64,000 bases of DNA. Source: Doryteuthis pealeii (Eukaryota; Mollusca; Cephalopoda; Myopsida; Loliginidae). The notes below the pieces were generated by a model that made no database searches, was not told the origin of the DNA, and saw only the letters and a list, made by a program, of their open reading frames with translations. Positions 34,301-45,559 of the stretch are shown one piece after another. Numbering within the stretch: position 1 is the stretch's first letter; the number at the start of each line of letters is the position of its first letter. Position numbers and translations under genes: made by a program. Location: NCBI GenBank assembly GCA_023376005.1, contig CM042145.1, forward strand, positions 58,448,894 through 58,512,893, in the 5' to 3' direction.

Positions 34301-37300
34301 TAAATGAGAAAGATTATCTAGAAGATGCCGTTGGGTCTGCTTTGAAGTGGCGGCCATTTTAAATGTTTTTTTAGTGAATTGTTCAAGTCCACTATTAGAG
34401 TTTAGATCTTTTTGAAAGTTTTGACCTCAGAGTTAAGAAACAATCGTGAAAAATGGATTGGCCCTGAAAAGGGTATGTTGCTTATAATTTTAAATGAGAA
34501 AGATTATCTAGAAGATGCCGTTGGGTCTGCTTTGAAGTGGCGGCCATTTTAAATCGTTTTTTTAGTGAATTGTTCAAGTCCACTATTAAAGTTTACATCT
34601 TTTTTAAAATTTTGACCTCAGAGTTAAGAAACAACCGTGAAAAATGGATTGGCCCTGAAAAGGGTATGTTGCTTATAATCTTAAATGAGAAAGATTATCT
34701 AGAAGATGCCGTTGGGTCTGCTTTGAAGTGGCGGCCATTTTAAATCGTTTTTTTAGTGAATTGTTCAAGTCCACTATTAGAGTTTAGATCTTTTTGAAAA
34801 TTTTGACCTCAGAGTTAAGAAACAATCGTGAAAAATGGATTGGCCCTGAAAAGGGTATGTTGCTTATAATTTTAAATGAGAAAGATTATCTAGAAGATGC
34901 CGTTGGGTCTGCTTTGAAGTGGCGGCCATTTTAAATCATTTTTTGAGTGAATTGTTCAAGTCCACTATTAGAGTTTTGATCTTTTTGAAAATTTTGACCT
35001 CAGAGTTAAAAAACAATCGTGGAAAATTGATTGGCCCTGAAAAGGGTATGTTGCTTATAATTTTAAATGAGAAAGATTATCTAGAAGATGTCGTTGGGTC
35101 TGCTTTGAAGTGGCGGCCATTTTAAATCGTTTTTTTAGTGAATTGTTCAAGTCCACTATTAAAGTTTACATCTTTTTTAAAATTTTGACCTCAGAGTTAA
35201 GAAACAACCGTGAAAAATAGATTGGCCCTGAAAAGGGTATGTTGCTTATAATCTTAAATGAGAAAGATTATCTAGAAGATGCCGTTGGGTCTGCTTTGAA
35301 GTGGCGGCCATTTTAAATCGTTTTTTTAGTGAATTGTTCAAGTCCACTATTAGAGTTTAGATCTTTTTGAAAATTTTGACCTCAGAGTTAAGAAACAATC
35401 GTGAAAAATGGATTGGCCCTGAAAAGGGTATGTTGCTTATAATCTTAAATGAGAAAGATTATCTAGAAGATGCCGTTGGGTCCGCTTTGAAGTGGCGGCC
35501 ATTTTAAATCGTTTTTTTAGTGAATTGTTCAAGTCCACTATTAGAGTTTAGATCTTTTTGAAAATTTTGACCTCAGAGTTAAGAAACAATCGTGAAAAAT
35601 GGATTGGCCCTGAAAAGGGTATGTTGCTTATAATTTTAAATGAGAAAGATTATCTAGAAGATGCCGTTGGGTCTGCTTTGAAGTGGCGGCCATTTTAAAT
35701 CGTTTTTTTAGTGAATTGTTCAAGTCCACTATTAGAGTTTTGATCTTTTTGAAAATTTTGACCTCAGAGTTAAAAAACAATCGTGAAAAATCGATTGGCC
35801 CTGAAAAGGGTATGTTGCTTATAATTTTAAATGAGAAAGATTATCTAGAAGATGTCGTTGGGTCTGCTTTGAAGTGGCGGCCATTTTAAATCGTTTTTTT
35901 TAGTGAATTGTTCAAGTCCACTATTAAAGTTTACATCTTTTTTAAAATTTTGACCTCAGAGTTAAGAAACAACCGTGAAAAATGGATTGGCCCTGAAAAG
36001 GGTATGTTGCTTATAATCTTAAATGAGAAAGATTATCTAGAAGATGCCGTTGGGTCTGCTTTGAAGTGGCGGCCATTTTAAATCGTTTTTTTAGTGAATT
36101 GTTCAAGTCCACTATTAGAGTTTAGATCTTTTTGAAAATTTTGACCTCAGAGTTAAGAAACAATCGTGAAAAATGGATTGGCCCTGAAAAGGGTATGTTG
36201 CTTATACTTTTAAATGAGAAAGATTATCTAGAAGATGCCGTTGGGTCTGCTTTGAAGTGGCGGCCATTTTAAATCGTTTTTTTAGTGAATTGTTCAAGTC
36301 CACTATTAGAGTTTTGATCTTTTTGAAAATTTTGACCTCAGAGTTAAGAAACAATCGTGCAAAATGGATTGGCCCTGAAAAGGGTATGTTGCTTATAATC
36401 TTAAATGAGAAAGATTATCTAGAAGATGCCGTTGGATCTGCTTTGAAGTGGCGGCCATTTTAAATCGTTTTTTTAGTGAATTGTTCAAGTCCACTATTAG
36501 AGTTTTGATCTTTTTGAAAATTTTGACCTCAGAGTTAAAAAAACAATCGTGAAAAATTGATTGGCCCTGAAAAGGGTATGTTGCTTATAATTTTAAATGA
36601 GAAAGATTATCTAGAAGATGTCGTTGGGTCTGCTTTGAAGTGGCGGCCATTTTAAATCGTTTTCTTAGTGAATTGTTCAAGTCCACTATTAAAGTTTACA
36701 TCTTTTTTAAAATTTTGACCTCAGAGTTAAGAAACAACCGTGAAAAAATGGATTGGCCCTGAAAAGGGTATGTTGCTTATAATCTTAAATGAGAAAGATT
36801 ATCTAGAAGATGCCGTTGGGTCTGCTTTGAAGTGGCGGCCATTTTAAATCGTTTTTTTAGTGAATTGTTCAAGTCCACTATTAGAGTTTAGATCTTTTTG
36901 AAAATTTTGACCTCAGAGTTAAAAACAATCGTGAAAAATGGATTGGCCCTGAAAAGGGTATGTTGCTTATAATTTTAAATGAGAAAGATTATCTAGAAGA
37001 ATGCCGTTGGGTCTGCTTTGAAGTGGCGGCCATTTTAAATCGTTTTTTTAGTGAATTGTTCAAGTCCACTATTAGAGTTTTGATCTTTTTGAAAATTTTG
37101 ACCTCAGAGTTAAGAAACAATCGTGAAAAATTGATTGGCCCTGAAAAGGGTATGTTGCTTATAATTTTAAATGAGAAAGATTATCTAGAAGATGCCGTTG
37201 GGTCTGCTTTGAAGTGGCGGCCATTTTAAATCGTTTTCTTAGTGAATTGTTCAAGTCCACTATTAGAGTTTTGATCTTTTTGAAAATTTTGACCTCAGAG

Positions 37301-40300
37301 TTAAGAAACAATCGTGAAAAATGGATTGGACCTGAAAAGGGTATGTTGCTTATAATCTTAAATGAGAAAGATTATCTAGAAGATGCCGTTGTGTCTGCTT
37401 TGAAGTGGCGGCCATTTTAAATGTTTTTTTTAGTGAATTGTTCAAGTCCACTATTAGAGTTTTGATCTTTTTAAAATTTTGACCTCAGAGTTAAGAAACA
37501 ATCGTGAAAAATTGATTGGCCCTGAAAAGGGTATGTTGCTTATAATCTTAAATGAGAAAGATTATATAGAAGATGTCGTTGGGTCTGCTTTGAAGTGGCG
37601 GCCATTTTAAATCGTTATTTTAGTGAATTGTTCAAGTCCACTATTAAAGTTCACATCTTTTTTAAAATTTTGACCTCAGAGTTAAGAAACAACCGTGAAA
37701 AATGGATTGGCCCTGAAAAGGGTATGTTGCTTATAATCTTAAATGAGAAAGATTATATAGAAGATGCCGTTGGGTCTGCTTTGAAGTGGCGGCCATTTTT
37801 AAATCGTTTTTTTAGTGAATTGTTCAAGTCCACTATTAGAGTTTAGATCTTTTTGAAAATTTTGACCTCAGAGTTAAGAAACAATCGTGAAAAATGGATT
37901 GGCCCTGAAAAGGGTATGTTGCTTATACTTTTAAATGAGAAAGATTATCTAGAAGATGTCGTTGGGTCTGCTTTGAAGTGGCGGCCATTTTAAATCGTTT
38001 TTTTAGTGAATTGTTCAAGTCCACTATTAGAGTTTTGATCTTTTTGAAAATTTTGACCTCAGAGTTAAGAAACAATCGTGCAAAATGGATTGGCCCTGAA
38101 AAGGGTATGTTGCTTATAATCTTAAATGAGAAAGATTATCTAGAAGATGCCGTTGGGTCTGCTTTGAAGTGGCGGCCATTTTAAATCGTTTTTTTTGTGA
38201 ATTGTTCAAGTCCACTATTAGAGTTTTGATCTTTTTGAAAATTTTGACCTCAGAGTTAAGAAACAATCGTGAAAAATTGATTGGCCCTGAAAAGGGTATG
38301 TTGCTTATAATTTTAAATGAGAAAGATTATCTAGAAGATGCCGTTGGGTCTGCTTTGAAGTGGCGGCCATTTTAAATCGTTTTTTTAGTGAATTGTTCAA
38401 GTCCACTATTAGAGTTTTGATCTTTTTGAAAATTTTGACCTCAGAGTTAAGAAAACAATCGTGAAAAATGGATTGGACCTGAAAAGGGTATGTTGCTTAT
38501 AATCTTAAATGAGAAAGATTATCTAGAAGATGCCGTTGTGTCTGCTTTGAAGTGGCGGCCATTTTAAATGTTTTTTTTTAGTGAATTGTTCAAGTCCACT
38601 ATTAGAGTTTTGATCTTTTTAAAATTTTGACCTCAGAGTTAAGAAACAATCGTGAAAAATTGATTGGCCCTGAAAAGGGTATGTTGCTTATAATCTTAAA
38701 TGAGAAAGATTATATAGAAGATGTCGTTGGGTCTGCTTTGAAGTGGCGGCCATTTTAAATCGTTATTTTAGTGAATTGTTCAAGTCCACTATTAAAGTTC
38801 ACATCTTTTTTAAAATTTTGACCTCAGAGTTAAGAAACAACCGTGAAAAATGGATTGGCCCTGAAAAGGGTATGTTGCTTATAATCTTAAATGAGAAAGA
38901 TTATATAGAAGATGCCGTTGGGTCTGCTTTGAAGTGGCGGCCATTTTAAATCGTTTTTTTAGTGAATTGTTCAAGTCCACTATTAGAGTTTTGATCTTTT
39001 TGAAAATTTTGACCTCAGAGTTAAGAAACAATCGTGAAAAATGGATTGGCCCTGAAAAGGGTATGTTGCTTATACTTTTAAATGAGAAAGATTATCTAGA
39101 AGATGTCGTTGGGTCTGCTTTGAAGTGGCGGCCATTTTAAATCGTTTTTTTAGTGAATTGTTCAAGTCCACTATTAGAGTTTTGATCTTTTTGAAAATTT
39201 TGACCTCAGAGTTAAGAAACAATCGTGCAAAATGGATTGGCCCTGAAAAGGGTATGTTGCTTATAATCTTAAATGAGAAAGATTATCTAGAAGATGCCGT
39301 TGGGTCTGCTTTGAAGTGGCGGCCATTTTAAATCGTTTTTTTAGTGAATTGTTCAAGTCCACTATTAGAGTTTAGATCTTTTTGAAAATTTTGACCTCAG
39401 AGTTAAAAAACAATCGTGAAAAATTGATTGGCCCTGAAAAGGGTATGTTGCTTATAATTTTAAATGAGAAAGATTATCTAGAAGATGTCGTTGGGTCTGC
39501 TTTGAAGTGGCGGCCATTTTAAATCGTTTTCTTAGTGAATTGTTCAAGTCCACTATTAAAGTTTACATCTTTTTTAAAATTTTGACCTCAGAGTTAAGAA
39601 ACAACCGTGAAAAATGGATTGGCCCTGAAAAGGGTATGTTGCTTATAATCTTAAATGAGAAAGATTATCTAGAAGATGCCGTTGGGTCTGCTTTGAAGTG
39701 GCGGCCATTTTAAATCGTTTTTTTAGTGAATTGTTCAAGTCCACTATTAAAGTTTACATCTTTTTGAAAATTTTGACCTCAGAGTTAAGAAACAATCGTG
39801 AAAAATGGATTGGCCCTGAAAAGGGTATGTTGCTTATAATTTTAAATGAGAAAGATTATCTAGAAGATGCCGTTGGGTCTGCTTTGAAGTGGCGGCCATT
39901 TTAAATCGTTTTTTTAGTGAATTGTTCAAGTCCACTATTAGAGTTTTGATCTTTTTGAAAATTTTGACCTCAGAGTTAAGAAACAATCGTGAAAAATTGA
40001 TTGGCCCTGAAAAGGGTATGTTGCTTATAATTTTAAATGAGAAAGATTATCTAGAAGATGCCGTTGGGTCTGCTTTGAAGTGGCGGCCATTTTAAATCGT
40101 TTTTTTAGTGAATTGTTCAAGTCCACTATTAGAGTTTTGATCTTTTTGAAAATTTTGACCTCAGAGTTAAGAAACAATCGTGAAAAATGGATTGGACCTG
40201 AAAAGGGTATGTTGCTTATAATCTTAAATGAGAAAGATTATCTAGAAGATGCCGTTGTGTCTGCTTTGAAGTGGCGGCCATTTTAAATGTTTTTTTTAGT

Positions 40301-41070
40301 GAATTGTTCAAGTCCACTATTAGAGTTTAGATCTTTTTGAAAATTTTGACCTCAGAGTTAAGAAACAATCGTGAAAAATTGATTGGCCCTGAAAAGGGTA
40401 TGTTGCTTATAATTTTAAATGAGAAAGATTATCTAGAAGATGTCGTTGGGTCTGCTTTGAAGTGGCGGCCATTTTAAATGTTTTTTTTAGTGAATTGTTC
40501 GAGTCCACTATTAGAGTTTAGATCTTTTTGAAAATTTTGACCTCAGAGTTAAGAAACAATCGTGAAAAATGGATTGGCCCTGAAAAGGGTATGTTGCTTA
40601 TAATTTTAAATGAGAAAGATTATCTAGAAGATGTCGTTGGGTCTGCTTTGAAGTGGCGGCCATTTTAAATCGTTTTTTTAGTGAATTGTTCAAGTCCACT
40701 ATTAAAGTTTACATCTTTTTTAAAATTTTGACCTCAGAGTTAAGAAACAATCGTGAAAAATGGATTGGCCCTGAAAAGGGTATGTTGCTTATAATCTTAA
40801 ATGAGAAAGATTATCTAGAAGATGCCGTTGGGTCTGCTTTGAAGTGGCGGCCATTTTAAATCGTTTTTTTAGTGAATTGTTCAAGTCCACTATTAGAGTT
40901 TAGATCTTTTTGAAAATTTTGACCTCAGAGTTAAGAAACAATCGTGAAAAATGGATTGGACCTGAAATGGGTATGTTGCTTATAATTTTAAATGAGAAAG
41001 ATTATCTAGAAGATGCCGTTGGGTCTGCTTTGAAAAGACAGCCATTTTTAAAACGTTAAAAGTGAATAGC
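31385..41070. repeat. 191-bp satellite array, about 50 monomers
   Basis: Head-to-tail monomers of about 191 bp. Landmarks are GGCGGCCATTTTAAATCG, GTGAATTGTTCAAGTCCACT, TTTTGACCTCAGAGTTAAG, GGCCCTGAAAAGGGTATG and GAGAAAGATTATCTAGAAG. Three main variants differ after the CACTATTA phrase: AAGTTTACATC, GAGTTTTGATC and GAGTTTAGATC. Neighbours differ by a few percent. Local higher-order periods exist (4 monomers at 31482/32245; 6 monomers at 37329/38474). Each monomer gives a 68-codon frame starting MAAILN when GTG is allowed, but 191 is not a multiple of 3, so no long protein results. Confidence 0.98.
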
Positions 41071-41341
41071 CCAATTTGAATCGCAATTTGGTGCTGGTTG
41101 TTGTTGATTCATTTGTTGGCATCGCTGTGTTATGTGCAAAGTCGTGTAAGGTTGGGCCGTCAAGTTTTACAAATTTAAGGGCGGTTGTCATGTTATTTAA
41201 ATCGTCTATTAATTTGGTGATTGTCGTCTTGTCTGGTTGATTTGAACTACATTTTAAATGCAGTAACTTTGCAAAGAGGTCGAATACTTCCTTTTGGGGA
41301 AGATCTGTATAGTGCATTTCCTCGACACATGCCTTTGACAC
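41048..41341 (-). pseudogene. Possible gag-like fragment truncated by the satellite
   Basis: A 97-codon minus-strand frame (MSKACVEEMHYTDLPQKEVF...) with acidic, helical character and a LIDDLNNMTTALKFV block. It lies just inside the right LTR-C copy, where gag of a minus-strand element would start, and its 3' end runs into the last degenerate satellite monomer. I do not recognise a capsid motif, so the assignment is by position. Confidence 0.4.
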
Positions 41342-41830
41342 CAGATGTAATAAACAGGGTTAGTATGAAGCGTATGGGGGCAAGGAAAAACAAACACAGA
41401 TTTTAAGTTTCAATAAATGTATTGGAAAAAGGAACATGAAAAGTGACGAAAGCTGAAAGTGAATTTAAAAGAGATTTTGGTGATAGTTGTAACGTGAATA
41501 ATAAAGTCAGTAAAATGTCAGGATGGCCGAGTCAGTTGTAGTGGGGTGGCGATGTAGGAAGATGAACCAGTGGTAGTGGCTAGGTTTTTATTATGTGGGC
41601 AGAGTCTTATAGTTTTAGTAGTCGTTAGCGGTTGGTATCGCATATCAGTCGGCGTCATCTTCTTGTTGTAGGAGGTTGGTGATGTAGGCAGCATTTTATG
41701 TTTTGGTATTCTGAAGTCGATAGCTGGTTGTATCGCTGAATGATGTTTGCTCCTTTAAGTTGCCGGTCGGTCAGAGTAGGGGTTGGGAGATAGAAGTAAG
41801 TCCGTCGCCTTGTGGTATAGGTTTCGTTTC
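41342..41830 (-). mobile_element. Leader-like region between LTR-C and the frame
   Basis: About 490 bp with several loosely repeated phrases (GTGGTAGTGG, GGAGGTTGGTGATGTAGG, TTAGTAGTCGTTAGCGGTTG). No coding is evident; it may be the untranslated leader of a minus-strand retroelement. No clear tRNA primer site is seen. Confidence 0.4.
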
Positions 41831-42087
41831 GCGAATTTTATTTACAAATTTATTTTATTTATTGTTTAGGAACTCTTGTTTTCCAAACGGAAGTCTAATC
41901 TTGAGCCTATGTGTAGAAACGTGTTAATTTGGTCACTCCGGTTTAGGCTACCATGGAGTAAACTTCCGGTTGGCGTCACAACTTATATTTTGTTTTGTTG
42001 GCAAGTATATCACTTTATTGCGGTATGTGCGCGAATTGAATTGCTGAGTTAGTGAATCGGGAGATATCTATATTTGCTTATGTAACA
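41831..42087 (-). mobile_element. LTR family C, right copy (probable 5' LTR)
   Basis: About 257 bp from GCGAATTTTATTTAC to TATGTAACA, close to 26256-26512. The inner 73 bp found in the left copy are replaced here by unrelated sequence. The outer flank GTAAT does not match the left outer flank TAGAA, so no target duplication is confirmed. Confidence 0.72.
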
Positions 42088-42490
42088 GTAATTACTATCA
42101 GCCTTCAAGGGTCAAAGGATAGTATTCTCTCTTATTCCAGAAGCAGGGTAAGGCTGAGGTTTATATTCTGTCCGTAGGCCTAATTCATAGGAAGAGAGAG
42201 GGTGCAAGGCTCTTACCTTATATATGGGGTGGGCCGAAGCCAGCAGTCACCCTTAAAAAGGTGATACAACTAAAAAGAGGAAGAAGTATCCACTGTGAGG
42301 CTTTTTATAAAGGACACCACGTGACTAAAAAAGTTAGGGTAGGCTGCTGCTGATGTGTGTCGGGGACACTCGACCCCTGTCCCCTAAAGGAAAAGGTACC
42401 GGTGTAGATCGAAGATAATAACATAATAAAATTTCAATAAATAACCCACAAAAGTTAAATGCCATTTAACAAAGAAACGAAACCAAGCCA
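42088..42490 (+). mobile_element. Short interspersed element with F1-type tail
   Basis: A GC-richer block (AGGGTCAAAGGATAGTATTC, GGTGGGCCGAAGCCAGCAGT, CGGGGACACTCGACCCCTG) ends in TAAATAACCCACAAAAG and ATGCCATTTAAC, the same tail as 7437-7492. It looks like a SINE that shares its 3' end with that family. Confidence 0.55.
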
Positions 42491-42645
42491 TCTGCAGTCT
42501 TCTTCAAGTGTCTATCACAGGAGATTATTTTCCCTTGAAATCAACCATTTATATCTACCCAACTCAAGAATTGAACTCATGCACACTAGGATCACTAGAT
42601 ATTCCTTAACCACTACACCATTTTTATATAGGATATGTTAACCAG
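42491..42645 (-). mobile_element. tRNA-derived SINE fragment
   Basis: On the minus strand, ATGGTGTAGTGGTTAAGGAA (A-box, D-arm) is followed after about 30 bp by GAGTTCAATTCTTGAGTTG (B-box). Both boxes fit an RNA polymerase III promoter of a tRNA-derived SINE. No anticodon arm that would make a working tRNA is seen. Confidence 0.75.
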
Positions 42646-43649
42646 TAAGCATTAACTAATATGAGATATCCTCTACGCATGAACAGAGGTTCAGTTAAAA
42701 ATTCCCAGGTTACCTACATCAACCAAAGACTGAAGAAGGCTGAAGAGTGGAATGGCTGAAATGTTAGCCTTAGTGCATCAGTGAATTATTTGATTTTTTT
42801 AAACATTTTTTTTTCTCCTTTTTTTTTTTTTTTTAAAGAATCTTTACAAGTCTTGCACTTTATTTTTTTCTAAAAAATGTGGCTTTTTCAATCCAAAATT
42901 CAGAATGGCAATGCTTTGTCTTGTTTTTTTTTGTTGTTTTTTTCCCAATTTTTATTGCTTATGGTCAAGTCATGTTGAAGGCACTGGTTCCTGCTAGAAC
43001 AGCAGCAATGAACCTGTTCAATAAAAAGATAGGTAACCATTTAAGCAACAGCAGGTACTGTAAGACATCTGATTTCGAAATGACTTGATTTGGCATTATG
43101 TTACCCGAAAAAATATTGATATGCAATAAAAGAAAACAAACAACCAAACAAACGATTTTTTTATTTTCTAGATAACCATTGGCGGTTAATTGTGCTCCAG
43201 TATCCAAAACTTCTGATTTTTAGCCCTGACAATCTGAGTGACAAGCATTTTAACCGTTTTCTTTACTTGTCTGAATTCAGGTTAAAATTTATATCTACTA
43301 TGTATTTTTGTTTTTTTTAACTCTTCTATTAGAAGTCCCTGTGGTGTAATTACTATCATCCTGGAGGGTGACATCTTAATAAGTGAGTTCTAACTCCAGT
43401 TGTGCTATTACATTCACTTTTGGATGAATTCCCTATATCAAATGTTAATTAAGTAATTTCAAATATTCTATGAACAAGCAGTTTGTGAATAAGATATAAA
43501 ATGGAAAAAAAGTCTTACTTGATTTTGATGGTTAATAAATTATACAGTAAAGCCATGATGGCTTTACTTTATAATGTCTCTAATGTTTAATGAACAGATA
43601 AAAAGCATGTCTTTATTGTTCAAAGTAATGGGGAAAAAAGAGAACAAGA
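42646..43649. other. Unassigned, with a decayed hammerhead-like phrase
   Basis: Bases 42728-42770 read GACTGAAGAAGGCTGAAGAG then GGCTGAAATGTTAGCC, close to the CTGAnGA ... GAAAC pattern of Penelope-associated hammerhead motifs but with core changes. Bases 43330-43440 hold a possible SINE (CCCTGTGGTGTAATTAC, GAGTTCTAACTCC). T-runs occur at 42797-42836. Frames of 69 and 80 codons overlap on opposite strands and are not supported. Confidence 0.4.
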
Positions 43650-44071
43650 AGGATTCTAAGATTCTCATGTGACCATGAGGCATCCAAAATCCAAGTGAAG
43701 ACAATTATTTGTCCCCCCCCCACCCCACCCATAATAAAAATCTATCTGCCTTTTAAAGACTTAAGCTGGTCACATAAAATGATCATTTCAAAGGGGAAAT
43801 ATGTATATCCAGGTATATATTTGCTTTCTGTTATATATCATTATAACATAGAAATGATTAAATCATTGTGTAGTTGAATTTTCCCCCAGTGATTCATTTA
43901 TTAAAATGATATATCTGGTAGATCATGAATACAAAGTTTTGTATAGCTTTGCAATCTCTTGCATAAACTGTACTGAAAAGCTTAGATTTTTGGTTCTCTC
44001 AGAGGACATATCCAGTTCAGCCTTTGCTAACCTCTGGTTTGAGACCTTCACACACACACACACACACACAC

Positions 44072-44112
<41 letters not shown>

Positions 44113-44350
44113 CAAACATAGCAAAAGCCCATACACACCCTTTTCTCCAAATTTCAAAAGGACATTCATTTTTTTCTAAGATTATCTGTCTCAAAAGTAC
44201 CAAATGGTAGATCTGTAATCCCTATTTCCCCTATTCCTTTGAAAATCCCAAATCCCAACCTCATGAAGAAATTTCCCCTCGGTTGATCCACAGATCTAAA
44301 AGGAATTCTTCTTTATATGAACAGTTTTAATTATTTGATTTTCTTTCTAC
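43650..44350 (+). repeat. Dispersed repeat copy, uninterrupted relative of 24.7-26.1 kb
   Basis: It shares TTCTCATGTGACCAT, GACAATTATTTGTCC, ATAAAATGATCATTTC, ATGTATATCCAGGTATAT, AGAGGACATATCCAGTTCAG, CCTTTTCTCCAAATTTC and AAAAGTACCAAATGGTAG with 24746-26080. At 43787-43805 it lacks the LTR-B unit. A (CA)n-(TA)n tract lies at 44050-44111. Confidence 0.75.
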
Positions 44351-45147
44351 TTCTATCCAAAAATGATTGTCAGAAATTATGAGTGAAATGGAATTAGCAA
44401 ATGTACCAGTTATTATGGGTTGTAAGAATTATATTTTGTTAAGAATAAATTAAAAAAAAACAAAAAAAAACATAATCATTGCTCAATCATTATTAACAGT
44501 TTTGTAAATTTTAAATTGAAACTTATTTTTATGAATAAATGTTTGATTTTGTTTTTATGAAAAAAACAAAAACATTTGTAGATTTTATGATTTGTACATT
44601 TTCCACAAAACATCTTTTCACAAATAAAATGTATGAAATTCATGATAATCTTTTGTTTTCTTTTATAATTTTTGATATTTAATGAGTGAAATCATATATA
44701 TATATATGTAAGTATCCAATTGACTGGTATTTGGGATCATCAATATCTCCTGTACATCCACAATGCATGCTCATGTTGATACACTCCTATAGATTTTTAC
44801 AAGGATTTTTACAAATCCCTAAGTGAGCTCGATGTAAGATAATTGATAAATTAATTATATACAGCGAAATATTTACACTTTCAATAAAAAAGAAAAACTT
44901 AACAAACCATCATTTGGCTATTATAAATTCATTTCGACCAGTAACGCAATAAATCAGCACAGTCTCATCAGACAGCCAATTACATAATGAAGAAAATAAA
45001 CTAGAATGGTGAAAAAACTTTTTTCTCCTTTTCTTTCTCTTTTTTTACAAAACCTAATAGAATACCTATTCAAAGACACCCACATAAAACCTTATATATG
45101 GTGATAATGATGATGATAGTAATAATAATAATAATAATAAAGAACAT
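44351..45147. other. Unassigned AT-rich DNA
   Basis: No gene is recognised. A short AT tract is at 44693-44707. Bases 45099-45140 are ATGATG/AATAAT simple sequence; the following LINE end suggests this is the AAT tail of an upstream insertion. Confidence 0.5.
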
Positions 45148-45505
45148 AAAGAACTTGTCAACTGGTTGATTTTGCAGTGCCAGCAGATCACAGGGTGAAG
45201 TTAAAGGAAAATGAAAAAATAGACAAATATCTGGACCTTGCCAGAGAACTGAAAAAGTTATGGAATATGAAAGTGAAAGTGATACCGATTGTAGTTGGTG
45301 CACTTGGAACAGTCCCAAAAGGATTAGAAAAGTGCTTGGAAAGTTTGGATATCAGAGGAAGGATTGAAACCATTCAGAACACTGCACTGCTGCAATCTGC
45401 CAGAATATGCAGAAGAGTCCTGGAGACCTGAGGAGACTTGCTGTCACTCAGACTCCAGTGAAAGACCATCAGCTAACACTGATGTGAAAACTCAAAAGAA
45501 CATAA
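45148..45505 (+). pseudogene. R2/NeSL-like LINE C-terminus, copy 1
   Basis: The frame from 45177 reads VPADHRVKLKENEKIDKYLD, then ARELKKLWNMKVKVIPIVVG, ending RRVLET and a stop. I know this as the conserved C-terminal block of LINEs that carry a CCHC knuckle and a restriction-like endonuclease (R2/NeSL type). The 3' untranslated part (CTTGCTGTCACTCAGACTCC, ATCAGCTAACACTGATG) follows. The rest of the element is missing, so it is a 5'-truncated insertion. Confidence 0.8.
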
Positions 45506-45559
45506 AGGATGCTGAGATCAACACAATGTTAAGGAAGTTAAAAATAGGTGAAAAAATAT

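Noticed and set aside
31482..40859. Dozens of 68-codon frames (MAAILN...) as a tandem gene family
   Set aside because: They start at GTG, repeat with the 191-bp monomer, and 191 is not divisible by 3. Their similarity is fully explained by the satellite.
31385..41070. CRISPR-like array
   Set aside because: There are no unique spacers; the monomers are contiguous, 191 bp long, and the genome is eukaryotic.
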